Source: Neoceratodus forsteri
Taxonomy: Eukaryota; Chordata; Ceratodontiformes; Ceratodontidae
Direction: 5' to 3'
DNA: 64,000 nt
Assembly (NCBI GenBank): GCA_016271365.2
Contig: CM028136.1
Span: 464,564,001-464,628,000, forward strand
The position numbers and the translations under genes were made by a program. Each line of letters opens with the position of its first letter. The stretch's first letter is position 1. Below, one piece after another: positions 34,492 through 45,884 of this stretch. The notes below the pieces were generated by a model. The model did no database searches and had not been told where the DNA came from. It saw only the letters and a program-made list of their open reading frames with translations.

Positions 34492-35055
34492 AATAGGGGT
34501 AATGTTATTGAACTTGTTTCAGTTTTTAAGTACTTAGGAGAAATCCTAGATAGTCAGTTTACTTTTGAGCCACATATTCAAAATCTCAGGAAAATTTTAC
34601 ATCAAAGGCTGGGGTCTCTATTTCAGATCAAGCAATTTTTGACTCTTGAATCTAGAAGACTTTTGGTCCATAGTTTTTTGCTTTCAGTGTTAGATTATGG
34701 TATTCTGATATATACTTCCTCCTGTAGTAGTGCTTTAAATTGTCTTCAAGTTACATATCGTTCTGCCCTGAGATTTTGGCTAAATATACCATAGCAATCA
34801 CATTGACCTGATCTGTATGAACAATCTCACTCATTATCCTTTGATAATCAAGTTTACTTTAAAATGGGTATTTTTCTATATAAAGTAAAAATAGGACTCC
34901 TTCCTCCCTCTGTTTCCCTAATGTTTCCTAGGGCTTTAAATGCTCTCTCTACTAGGTCCCAGTATAAATTTACCTTTAAAATGCCTTTATTCAAAAAGAT
35001 TATTGGGCAGAGATCTGTGTTATTTACAGTGCCAACTTTAAAAAAAAAAGATTAA
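34492..35055 (+). pseudogene. LINE-A ORF: C-terminal part after the L2 insert
   Basis: Continues LINE-A with NRGNVIELVSVFKYLGEILD, PHIQNLRKILHQRLGSLF, SRRLLVHSFLLSVLDYGILI and, after a break, MGIFLYKVKIGLLPPSVSLM and SQYKFTFKMPLFKK. This is the usual region downstream of the catalytic palm in CR1/L2-group RTs. Frame break near 34795. Confidence 0.72.
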
Positions 35056-35204
35056 AACAGTGGCTTTTTTCTCAAGCATGAATTTATTTGTTTCTGTGTT
35101 CTATGTATTGCACTTGCACTTTTATGTGGATAGAGCTGTTTGCTCTGATTGATTGTATTATCAATATGTATTGTACTGTACTGTCCTTTAGATTTACCTG
35201 GGGG

Positions 35205-35629
35205 ACATGATAGAGGTCTTCAGGTACATAAAGGGGGTAAATAGGGGAGGAGCAGTCAGGGTGCTTCGAAGGAAGGAGGAGGGGGCAACTAGAGGGTATG
35301 GGTGGAAGCTGGAGGGAAGCTTCAGGGAGAAAGGAGGAGGTGCTACTTCACTGAGAGGGTGGTGGAGCCATGGAATGTGCTGCCCCGGGGGCTGGTGGAG
35401 GCAGAGACGGTGGAGGGGTTCAAGAGGGATGGGACAGGTACAGGGGAAGGGTTCTGGAAGCAAACTCCAGTGCAGTGAGAATATCTGGAACTGGGAAGGG
35501 AGAAGCCAGAGGAGGCGAGAGGGGCAGCAAGGTCAGCTCCCACGGTAGGGGCTGACCAAATGAGCAGACACGAAAGACCATTAGGCCTATTCTGCTGGCA
35601 TTTTAGTATGTTAGTATGTTAGTATATAT
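35205..35629 (+). mobile_element. CR1-like 3' end fragment of a different subfamily
   Basis: The 5'-truncated CR1 C-terminal coding sequence (GDMIEVFRYIKGVNRG, KEEGATRGYGWKLEGSFREK, RVVEPWNVL-like blocks) is followed by CATTAGGCCTATTCTGCTGG and TTAGTATG repeated three times. The other CR1 copies in the window end instead in GTCCTTATCTGC plus CTATG repeats, so this is a separate subfamily. It lies within the 3' UTR of LINE-A. Confidence 0.7.
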
Positions 35630-35700
35630 GACTTGTCACCTGTGAAAACAGGCAATTTTTGCTCATCTGGTTTACAAATATAAAAAATAAAAATGAAATG

Positions 35701-37440
35701 AAATTAAATAGTTACACAGTAAGTGCACTGCAGTTAACTGACACTTAAAGTGTAACCAAATTATCAAGTCATGATACATTCTCGGGCTGTATCAATGTTA
35801 AATAACACAGTAATAATTAAGACATAAATGCTGTATGATGTAACTCTAAATATGCCTAGAGCAGATACTAGCTATAGCTAGAACATAACGGAGGGGAAAG
35901 GAATGAAAAGAGTAGAGGGAAACAAGGGGAAACAAGCTGATGATGACTATTTTAACTAAAGATCCTCATGTCACCCCTTTATTTAAGACATCAGTATGTG
36001 TACATACAGGCCTAGACTTCAAATACCACATTTTCACTGCCTTTGCCATAGAAAAGCTATCATTTATTTTCTGAAATTCAGTAGGCAGAGAGTTTCACAT
36101 ATATAATACCATATAACTAATCACATCAATAGTACTAAAGGTGCCAAACAAGATCTGTATGAAATAATTATGCTGCCAGAAAGAAGGCTGACAGGCTTCC
36201 CCTGGCAATGAAAAGGGAAGTGGCCTGGGGGATGAGGTGTGATACATACTATAGAATCTATGAACTGTAGTGAGAAAGAAAAACATGTTCCACTCTGAGG
36301 ATCAAGCCCAGGTCCCCTGCCCTCCATTGCTTGGTAGCCTGTAGCTCTACAACTGTACTAAGCATCAGGAATTCTAACACAAACTGTAGTTACAGTCACT
36401 CAGATACAGTACTTTCTTTCCACAGCTTCCTCCACATTCTCAACATTACTGTCCATGGCTGCTAAAGACAGCAGTTTACTTAAAGCTCAGCTAGTTGGCT
36501 ACTTACTTTATTATTATTGTGTCTATATTGCTCTCTACCATTCCTCTCAACTGCCCCATATTATAAGGGATAGCCCTCATTTTACCCCTCTTTTCCAAGT
36601 TGTGCTGTCTCACATGGGGAATAAGACTGCAGGGAAGCCAGGCTGCCTGACTGAGGAGACTACATTCCCAAACCCCAATCACAACACTGTCTCACTACCT
36701 GACTCTCCTGGGGATTGCATACAGTCATTTTCAAGCAAGCTTCCAAGGAACCACCCATTCTAATTTTTTTAAGAAAAGGAAGGGCAACCTTTTGCAGATT
36801 TTGAAGCCTTTCTGTGCATTTTTTTGCATTTCACAGTGCTATCTTAACAAAAATATCCTGCATCCTAATTATATAGCATATATAATGCACAATGGGAAAA
36901 TAGTATAACGTGTATAATAACACCCAAAAAAATACCTATACAGATGCATGGATACACATCACCCAGACATTAATGGATTCTTGGGAAACACAAAACAAAA
37001 CAAAGGAGGGTGCAGAGGAGTTACTGCAGTGGTTTCACTGTATCAAAACAGCACAGGAAGCAGTGCCCACAAGAAGACACATTTAAAATTCCAAGGAAAA
37101 ACATATACAATTTTTTATTTACTGGAAGGTTTAGATAATAACTTTGAGCACACATGCTCTTTTATAAAGGTTTCCACATCAGTTTTGAGAGTTATAATCA
37201 AAACAAAGACAGCAAGGAAAGCACAATTCCAGAGGAAATGTTTAATAGTCAATATACATACATAAATTGAACACCATATAGGTTGAACAGCTGATCAAAG
37301 GAGGACAGGTTCAAAGCAGCAAGCTGCATGCTGAGACAGAAGATAAGACATAGAGTGATGCTACAGCAAGAACATTAACTGGTTCAGTTGCACTGAACTG
37401 CTAACACAGACAGCAGGGATCTTTGAATAGGTCAAATCTG
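35701..37440. other. Non-coding stretch with a possible tRNA-like SINE head
   Basis: About 1.7 kb without recognisable coding sequence. On the minus strand near 36290-36385, GCTTAGTACAGTTGTAGAGC and GGGCTTGATCC resemble A and B boxes about 40 bases apart, so an old tRNA-derived SINE head may lie here. The remainder is AT-rich. Confidence 0.4.
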
Positions 37441-37674
37441 GGGAGCTTCAGCATTGCTTCTGGCAACTCATTTAATCAACGTGCAGCCCTAACAGCAAAA
37501 GAGGGTTTACCCCGCTGAATTAAATGGAGAGATAGTTTAAGGGCATTCCTGGCCATAGTCTTGATATTACATTGGTTTGTAATGGGGTGGAAATAGTTTC
37601 TTAGGGTAGTGGATGTTAAGACTAGCAGTGCTTTCTTGGCTAGTAGACAAGTTTGTAACTTTGGTTCTCAAAAA

Positions 37675-39688
37675 CAGTAGCAGAAAAGTTCAGAGCCAAA
37701 AGGCTGGCCTTCAGGAAATATAAGGGAATGCAGCAGGATGAAGATAAGGAGGCATACCAAACTTCCCTAAGGGAAGCAGGGAAGGCAGTAAGGCAGGCAA
37801 AGGCCTAAACCGAGGAAACATTAGCAAAAACAGTAAAAGAAGGTGACAAGACTTTCTATAGATACATTAGTGAAAGGAGAAAGTCCAGAAGGGTATTACT
37901 AAGATCAAAGGGGATAAGGGGGCATGTGAGGAGGAGGACCATGTAAAAGCATGTATCCTGCAGAGATACTTCTGCTCAGTATTTACTGAAGAGAAGGTAG
38001 GGCAGGGCCCACAGCTCAGCACCATGGACACATGGGGGAGGGAGGTGTGCGCTAGTCCCTTCACAAAAGAAAGGGTCCTACAAGAGCTCGATAAGCTCGG
38101 GGTGGACAAGGCAATGGGACCTGATGGCATACATCCCAGGGTACTAAAGGAGCTAAGGGAGGAACTAGCAGATCCATTATGAGAACTGTTTAGTGAGTCT
38201 CTGAGCACAGGAGAGGTCCCAGAAGACTGGAGAAGGGCTCATGTGAACCCCGCTCCACAAGAGTGGTAGCAGGGAGGAGGCAGGGAACTACAGACCAATC
38301 AGTCTTACCTCAGTAGTGGGCAAGATTACGGAGGCACTCCTTAAGGAAAGGATAGTGCAACACCTGGAATCCATAGGAGCACAGGATCCAAGACAGCATG
38401 GGTTTACAAAATGAAGGTCCTGTCAAACTATTCTCATAGATTTCTTTGACTGGGTAACCAGAGTGGTGGACCAATGGGGAGCAGTTGATGTCACCTACCT
38501 TGACTTCAGCAAAGCTTTCAATACTGTTCCACATAGAAGATTGATTAACAAGCTGGATAGGCTCAGGGTGGGTCCGAAGTTGGTCAGCTGGGTGGCAAAC
38601 TGGTTGACGGGCAGAAAACAGAGAGTGATGGTAAACGGTATACAGTCAGAAGAGATGCAAGTCGCAAGTGGGGTACCTCAGGGATCAGTCCTAGAGCCAG
38701 TCCTCTTCAATATCTTCATCAGTGACATTGCAGATAGACTGGAGGGTAAGGTTTGTCTGTTTGCAGATGACACCAAGATCTGCAACAGAGTAGATGATCC
38801 AGATGGGGTGGGCAGAATGAGAAGAGATCTGGATAAACCAGCAAAATGGTCAGAAGAGTGGCAACTGGGGTTTAATGCAAAGAAGTGCAAGATCATGCAC
38901 GTAGGGAAGAGAAACCCTGATGCCACCTATAGGCTGGGAGGAGAGTTTCTGGCAGTCAGAAGGGAAGAAAGAGACTTGGGCATCATCATCACTGATGACC
39001 TGAAATCATCCAAACAGACCACTAAAGAAGTAGGTAAGTCTAGGGGGATGTTGGGTTGTATTAGTAGGAGTATCACAAGTTAGAAGAGGGAGGTAATAAT
39101 CCCTCTTTACAAGACACTGGTTAGGTCCCATCTGGAGTACTGCATGCAGTACTGGAGGCCACACCTTCACTAGCACATTAACCAAATTGAGACAGTCCAG
39201 AGAAGGGCAACCAAAATGGTGCAGAGACTGCATCAAAAAACATATGAAGACAGATTAATGGAGCTCGATATGTATACCATAGAGCAAAGGAGGGAGAGAG
39301 GTGATATGATCAAAACATTCATACACCTTCAGGGCATTAACAAGGTGAAAGAGTCTAACATGTTTCAATATAAGAAAAATTGCAGGACAAGAGGACACAG
39401 CATGAGATTAGAGGGAGGCCAATTAAGGGGTAATGTGAGGAAATCCCTTTTTACAGAAAGGATGGTGGATGCATGGAATGGCCTACCTCAGGAAGTGGTG
39501 GATATGAATACAGTGCAGTGCTTTAAACAGGCATGGGATAGGCATAAGGGAGCAATACAGATGAGTATGAATAGATAGGCCATTGACAGAGCAAAGGCTG
39601 ATGGCACATTCGTAAGGTAGAAAAAGAAATGGGCAGACTGGATGGGCCTTGCAGTCCTTATCTGCCATCAACTTCTATGTTTCTATGT
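37675..39688 (+). mobile_element. 5'-truncated CR1 LINE (copy 3), RT region well preserved
   Basis: A 2.0 kb CR1 on the plus strand. Coding blocks are [98 protein letters not shown] (the catalytic FADD of CR1, near 38760), then YCMQYWRPHLH and TRGHSMRLEGG. The longest open part is 38463-39083 (206 codons). Stops break it at 37808, 38180 and 39082. The 3' end GTCCTTATCTGCCATCAACT plus TTCTATGTTTCTATG at 39655-39688 shows the CR1 terminal repeats. Confidence 0.87.
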
Positions 39689-40337
39689 AGCCAATTGGTT
39701 TGTGCACAAAGGGTTCAGCTATGAGTGGTGCACTTGTCAGTCCCTAACAGAAAGTGGCATGCTTTATTGTAAGCCACCTTGACCCAGTGTAATAATGAAT
39801 CACATGCAGCTGCATACACAGCTAGGCCATAGGCTACTAGGGACAGGATGGTTCTGGACACTATCAATTGCCTGGCAACTGCATTAAGGTTGGTCCGATT
39901 CTGATGAGGGCTCCCATCCTTCTGTTTACAAAGACACCAGATAATCCACATGGAGGCAAAGAACTGAGTGCCATCCAGAACTACTCCAGGATATTTGAAC
40001 ATTTTAAGTTGTTCTATATTCTGACCTTTGTTATTGAGGATGTCTGGGCTGGGGGAGACATTTCTCTTCATCTGTGGGACAGTGAAAAGCATGTTTTTTG
40101 TTTTGTTTTGTTTTCTTATAGTTGAGAACTAGTCTGTTACTACCAAACCAGTTTTCTAAGGCCTCAAAATCACCCTCTAGACTAGTGGCGAGATCGCCAG
40201 ATTTTCAGTGTATGTGACAGTATCCTGCATATAGAAAACATTAGCTGACCAACAGGTACCAGGCAACTGGTTATTGAAGAGGCTGAAGAGGACAGGGCTC
40301 AGAATGGAGACCTGTGGCATACCTACGGATACACTCC

Positions 40338-41487
40338 TGAGGCTTGATTTCAAAGAGCCCTTAGATCACCAGAAGTTGTGGTGATCTAGGGCTGTGGCAA
40401 TCTTGGGGTGCATCAGGGACCCTGCACTGCATTTAAAAAAAATAAGGGTTCCTGCACTCAGGACCCAACATTTGTTGCATCCACAGAGTTGCACCAAAGA
40501 AAGTGGTGCAGCTGCAGGGTTTGATGGAAGGATCCATCAAACCCCCCACACCCGGTGCAACACTTAAGGGTCCACAAAGGTGGGAGGTGAATATGGCTGC
40601 AAAATGGGGACCAGAGGCAGAAGGCGTATGGGGGTGCCCTAGGGGGCATCAGGGAAATGGTGACTATGTGCAAGGGCAAACATCCTATTGGCCTGGTTGG
40701 GGGGGGGTTGGCAGGGATGAACTGTGACCTGGCCCCAGGTGGCCACAGCCCTGGCACCTGCCCCTTAGGTGCTGAAATCCCCAACCCTGTCAGTGGGAGG
40801 CAGCCTGCCAGAATGGGGGGGGGCTGGGTACCAAGGGACTGTTGCAGCGCCTGGAAAATATTCCCCTCCACCACTGGCAGCCATCAACTTGCAGTCATTG
40901 CTTCCCGCCTATAGGGTTGGGGATTTTGGCACTTGTGAGACAGGTGCCAGGGCTGTGCCCACCTGGGGCCAGGTCACAGTCCATCCCTGCAAACAGCTTC
41001 CTACTACCCAGGCCAACAGCCATTTACCCCTGCATATGGCACTCCCACTGGGTGTTAACTCACCACCCTGGCATGGTCATTGTTTCCCTAATGCCCCTAG
41101 GGCACCCCATGTGCCTTCTGCCCCATGTCCCCTCCTAGTAGGTCCCCCCCAATTGCCACATTGTTCAGCAGTGGCTCAGGGCCCTTAGACCCCCTCCTTG
41201 GTTGTCTAACCTGAGCCCACTGTTGCGTCCATGGTGGGGCTTCTAGAATATCAAATAAGGGGATGGTGTAGCCCCGCCATGGCGCAACCACCATTGCGAT
41301 CTGGCGCATGAGTGCTTTTGCTACAAGGGTGGCTCAGGGTGCCTTTGCAGCTTGGCATCCCAATTTCACCACAACCAGCATTTGAAAATTTGGATAGCCA
41401 CACACTATGCCACAAACTGCCACTTGCCTCATACCCATTTGGCACAGGCACCTTGCGTCATAGTTTTACTTTTGAAAATTGAGCCCC
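40338..41487. mobile_element. Putative 1.15 kb TIR element in LINE-C
   Basis: The left end GAGGCTTGATTTCAAAGAGC and the right end, reverse complemented, GGGGCTCAATTTTCAAAAGT, are diverged inverted repeats, and the LINE-C coding pieces lie outside them. The interior is GC-rich with GGTGCA and CCAGGC motifs in both orientations, including the 9 bp palindrome arms AGATCACCA/TGGTGATCT at 40369-40393. Open frames on both strands show no domain. Its ends resemble those of the element at 6685-8414 (ATATTCAAAA). Confidence 0.5.
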
Positions 41488-42190
41488 TGGTGTCAGATAT
41501 GGAGATATCAAAGGCTTTGTTGAATCTTCTGGCTGTCTTGTAGAGTTCAAGGGCTTCTTTCTCATAAACCATGTACATTCTTGGGGGAGATTTTTCCCCT
41601 TTGCCAAGGCGCTCTGGAAAATTCTCCCAAAATCTTTTTCAGTTTTTCAAATTAAGGGTTTGCTGGCCTTGCAGTACTCAGATTTGGGCAGCCTAATCCC
41701 TCTGGAGCATTTGTTTCTTGCTTCATTATACTTTTGGAGGAGAGCTGGGGACTCATCCTCCCTGGCACTGACCACAACCTGGTCCTCTCTCTCACAAGAG
41801 CAAGAAGATCTGGGGTGGTCCAGGTAGATGGTGAGCCTCTGACCTTGTGTTTTTTGAGGGGTGGAAATTTGTTGCAGACTTTAGTGAATTTATTTATTTA
41901 AGGAGGACTAGGCAATTCTGCCTATTTTCAGCCTTGTCCCATGGGAGAGGGGGAAGATACAGATGCAAACTTGCATACAGAACCAGATTAAGCTGTTGGT
42001 GATATTTTAGTGAATGGGGATAAATTTGGTCAGAAGACCGGGAAAATTTCCCTACTCATCAGTAAAGGAAACTCCTCACCATCTGGGCTTTGACCAAGAT
42101 GGCGGCCGCCTTCCCGGTAGAGTGTGAGCTTGCACTTGATGCAAACGACCTGACCTCTTCCCCACATCAGAACATCTAGAGATTGAAAGT

Positions 42191-44651
42191 ATGGATACTT
42201 TACAAGCACCGGAGGCTGTGAGCGCCTCCCCAGACCTATTTTGGATGCCTGATTTCTCTTTTCCCACTGTTAGTGGGACTCCTGAAGCGGTTTTGAATTT
42301 GGCCCTTTCCAACAGAAAACACTTGGTCCTTTCTATGCTTACAGAGGATGAGACTATGAAATTGTTACATACCTGTAACCAACAGCCTGTGTCAACCACT
42401 GAGGTGAGAGACTGTGCTTCTGTGGCACCCGCTATGGCACTGCCTGTTGTAGATATTGATGTCCTTCCTACTGTGGCTATAAAGCGCTTCTCCCATGGCT
42501 CTCTCTCCAGTTGCAGCACCACAAGTTACTGCAGTCCGGACCACTTTGCAGCTGGTCTCAGAGGCTCCACCAGTATTGCAGACTGCATCTGATGCTGTGA
42601 TGCATCCTTCAGCTTCTGCTGCTACAGAGCATGGCAGTTGCAGTCCAGGCAGTGCTCAATCCAAACTTGTTCCTTCTGTTGGCTTCTCTACAACACAGGG
42701 TGCACCAATGGCCCTGCCTTCCATTAGTTCTTGTGGCATAAACTTGCAAGACTCTGTTAGCTCACATGTGCAGCCCTATAAGACAATTCAGGCACCTACT
42801 TTGAACTCTAGCACCTACACTGCTGTGACACACTCAGGCATCCCCTTGTATTCTTTTCCTGATGATCCCCACATTACTGCATGACAGACTTCCTCTAACA
42901 TCTCTGACCTCTTGTCTGAAGGGGTTTTCAGTGCCCAGTCTCACAATATACCCTCTACTATAGATTCTTCACAGGCTGTGCCTGTTGTACTTCAGGCTGC
43001 CCCACAAGACTTACCTACTGGGACACTTACAAGGCATGATTTCAAATCTTCTTCCCCCCAAGCTGTGGGATGGGACAAGGCACTATTGGCCCAAGTAGGG
43101 GAGGGTGTCCAGGGCATGGCTACACTCCAAGAAAGTCCAAAGATCTGCTCCTCTTATTTTTACAATTTCCCAGCCCTCTGTCCACCAGATGCTTCTACAG
43201 TTTCTCAAGACCTTGGCAGTCGGTTTACTTTTCCAGTCCCAGGCTCCCCCTTGTGGGGGCTGTTGCCCCCTTGCACAGCCATCTGGAGATGTAGTGCCCC
43301 CCCTTTCCTTCCCTGTGTCTGAACCATGCCCCTCTGGTTCCTTCAAAATGTCAGATCTTTTTTCTTTGGCCAGGGAACCTATCCAGAGGTGCAATGTTGT
43401 GCACATTCGATATAGAGGAGGCTTGGATTATCCTCAGGACAGGACATATTTCATATGGAAACTACTGAAAGATTCTATGGGTTTCCTTGTTGCTGATTTG
43501 TACGTTGTGATCCATATTTCAGAGGAGGAGACATTCGATGTCAGCTTTTGCACTACTGCTTCCCTGGACCACTTTTGGTTTAAGTTTGAGAAACTGAAGT
43601 TCACTTCAGTTTGGTCCCCCCTTTTGGCAATCCCCCTGTCCAAACCTATGATCAAAACCATTACCTTATTGTTTTGCAATGAATGTGTTAACATTACTGA
43701 TATACTCTACTGGTTACGTAAACATTGTGAAGTATTAGACATCCCTACTTCCATTATTGACAATGAGCAGGTTTGGACAGGGGGTGAAAAATCAAGGTGC
43801 AGCTTTGCCAAAATGTTCTGAGTATTGTTCACTTTCCAGGTAATTTCTACATAGGTAGAAATAAAGGCATATGTTTCTATGCTGGCCAGCCTGGACTTGC
43901 CACAAGTGTGGGTCATGGACCCACTCAGTTCTGTATGTGACGCAGCCTGATGTAACAGCTGTTTGGAGTACAGTCACATCATTGCAACTTGCCCTCACCC
44001 CAGCAGATGTAATCTTTGTGAGGAGCAGCAGAGCCATTCCTTTTTCTGATGTCCCTGGGCATCCCATAACTGCTCTGATGGACTTAATCAAGATGCCTTA
44101 ATCGCTAAGGAACAAAGACTGCATGGATCAGTCTGAGGATACCTCTGGCCCAGCCTCAGAGGCCCTGGAGCCATCAGTTACCCAGGCTGATCCAGTTCCC
44201 CCCACAGCAGCTCCTCCTCTCCTCATGTGGTGGACATAGAGGAGTCATCCCAGGTAACTCAGGATTGGATGATGTATGGCCCAGATCTTCCTCCTCCAGA
44301 TGTCATGCTCTCAGACCCTATACCGGTGACACTACCTGCCCCCTTCCTGCCCCCATGGAAGTGGATGAATTTCATCATCTGACAGTTCGAAAGTGAGGTT
44401 GCAGGCATGGTGGTAAGATGCAGTCTGTGAAGAAATCAGACATCACCCTCCGTAATGCTTATGCGGCCTTAGCATCTTCCTCTAATTGGGGAGACACGGA
44501 AGATGATAGAGGGGGCTCTGATGCTTCCTTTCTCTCCTCTGTGCAGGATCTTTCCTCTGGGGTGGATGATCCCCCGGATGTCACCATACCTGAAAAGGTT
44601 AGAGGCAGAACAAGGTCCCAAATATCCAAATGGGGAATGAGGACTTCTTAA
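42191..44651 (+). pseudogene. Tx1 copy 2 ORF1: gag-like RNA-binding protein
   Basis: The start at 42191 (MDTLQAPEAVSASPDLFWMP) opens a long Ser/Pro/Thr-rich N-terminal half read across two frame changes (about 42500 and 42890). The conserved domain at 43349-43822 has MSDLFSLAREPIQRCN, RGGLDYPQDRTYFIWKLLKD, FWFKFEKLKFTSVWSPLLAI, KTITLLF and VNITDILYWLRKHCEVLD. The following zinc-knuckle region (43870-44060) keeps CHKCG but its second and third knuckles are broken by frame changes. The acidic tail ends RGRTRSQISKWGMRTS at 44651. The same order occurs in copies 1 and 3. Confidence 0.85.
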
Positions 44652-45001
44652 TTTTTCCAGTCTGTGCTCTAGGGGCAAGTTTCACTGCTGACACTTAATG
44701 TGAACAGCATCAAGTCTCATTGGAAATGGTTAACTACCTTTTTCTTGCTTACCACCCTCCCAGGGTATATTTTGTTTCTGCAGGATACTCATTTGAAGAT
44801 GTAATATGAACTGTCGGCATTTTGTGCTTTGTGGACACATGGTCCTTCACATTGGTCTCATAGTTTGGATGCTTGCGATGGGGTTGGCATCCTTTTCCGC
44901 AGCCATGATTTCCACCTTCACAAATTGATGGATATTTCCCCTGGCAGGGCCTTGCTCCTGGATATGTGTATGGGCTCCCACCTTTTAGGTTTATAAATGT
45001 A

Positions 45002-45884
45002 CAGTGGTGTGCCACTGGATGAAACCCAATTCTGCAGCATTTTACAGCACTCTGCACAATGCTGCAGAAGATCTACTGAATAAAGAAATGCAATTTCAAT
45101 GCCAATTAGTCCCTTTTGTCATTCAGGAACATGTGACACTTCCAGGATGAAGTGAATGCCACAGTTTTCTGCATGACAAAGGGACAGTGACATTAATAAC
45201 CGGCCTGCGGTATGGCGATTAGTTCTGCTTGCGGCGCGCGCGATCCGGGTTCGAATGAGCCCGGGTCACTGGGATGGGTTTGGGGAGAAGGATTGATGCC
45301 TCCAGGGACAGCCTCCTCTCCGGGGGCAAGGGAGTGCTCCGCATTGGCGGTTCCCAGCAGAGGCTAGGAGCATCACAGGACATTGGACCAACACTTAATT
45401 GAGGAGGGATGGATGTCGTCGGCAGCCATGATGTCACTATGCCACCCCACAAAGAAATGAGGAAAAATGGCTGGATACCCACAGGATGATGGCCTCCAGA
45501 TCCTCTGCACCACTGAACCCTCCAGGGAGCCATTCTCCGCAACCTCAGCAGCATCCCGTGGCCTATAGGTAAGTCCCAGACAGCCCCCACTGGTGCATTC
45601 CCCCTCAGGGGGGGACCCGCCGGCGATGGGATACGCCAGGATACCTCAGGAGGGCTGTGATCTGGGGTTAGCGGGGGAGTCAGAACTCGAGTGAGGTAGT
45701 AGGGTGGTATAACAGTGGGGCCTTAGGAGTGCCTGAAGGAGTGGGGGACATCTGAGCAGCAGTGGGAAGGGCAAACAGATAACACAAAAAAAAAAAAAAG
45801 AAATGACATTGCTTTATTCAGTAGGTCTGCTGCAGCATACTACAGAGTGCTTTAAAAGTGTGTTTCATCCTGGGGAAGCCACTG
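45002..45884. mobile_element. Palindromic pogo/Tc1-type MITE with a TA duplication
   Basis: The left arm CAGTGGTGTGCCACTGGATG (45002-) and the right arm CATCCTGGGGAAGCCACTG (-45884) are inverted repeats of about 95 bp or more. TA flanks both sides (45000-45001 and 45885-45886). Removing the element and one TA restores an uninterrupted endonuclease reading frame through INVYAPKWK. CAG ends with a TA duplication are typical of pogo/Tigger and related Tc1/mariner elements. Without the SINE inside it would be about 280 bp. No coding capacity. Confidence 0.87.
45193..45800 (+). mobile_element. Poly-A tRNA-derived SINE (SINE-B, second copy) in the MITE
   Basis: The tRNA-like head has A-box-like TATGGCGATTAGTTC and B-box GGGTTCGAATGAGCC near 45246. 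A GC-rich body of about 0.5 kb includes GGCCTATAGGTAAG, shared with the copy at 23307, and it ends in an A14 run at about 45786-45799. TGACATT is on both sides (45188-45194 and 45804-45810), but the MITE arms carry similar sequence, so the duplication is uncertain. Confidence 0.78.

Larger units (their letters stand above)
29520..35700 (+). mobile_element. Rex1/L2-like LINE (LINE-A), split by L2 and CR1-like inserts
   Basis: One plus-strand LINE in three pieces: endonuclease and RT at 29520-31897, the RT end and C-terminal region at 34492-35204, and the 3' end at about 35630-35700. The 3' end reads CACCTGTGAAAACAGGCAAT then CATCTGGTTTACAAATA and an A-rich run, resembling the SINE-A and SINE-C tails. 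The L2 element at 31898-34491 and a CR1-like tail at 35205-35629 interrupt it. Clade is uncertain within the CR1/L2/Rex1 group. Confidence 0.75.
37441..41880 (-). mobile_element. Rex1/L2-like LINE (LINE-C), split by CR1 and a TIR element
   Basis: Minus-strand LINE in pieces. 41490-41740 carries RT block FNKAFDISISDT. 40100-40337 carries MPQVSILSPVLFSLF and FYMQDTVTY, where YADD has become MQD. 39689-40092 carries LKMFKYPGVVLDG, RQLIVSRTILSLVAYGLAVY and KVAYNKACHFLLGTDKCTTH. The C-terminal SFAVRAAR.LNELPEAMLKL lies at 37441-37560. A CR1 (37675-39688) and a TIR element (about 40338-41487) interrupt it. The catalytic motif is lost and frames are broken. The 5' limit at about 41880 is uncertain. 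Confidence 0.65.

Noticed and set aside
36290..36385. Full tRNA-derived SINE on the minus strand
   Set aside because: Only box-like motifs are visible; no body, tail or duplication was found, so it is mentioned only as a possibility.
40458..41309. Open frames up to 139 codons (Pro/Gly/Ala-rich) in the 40338-41487 element
   Set aside because: GC-rich composition leaves few stop codons on both strands; no motif or homologous copy in the window.
42080..42190. GC-rich AAGATGGCGGCCGCC as a host gene promoter or first exon
   Set aside because: It lies at the 5' end of Tx1 copy 2, and copies 1 and 3 have equivalent CCAAGATGG/CCCAGATGG contexts before ORF1.
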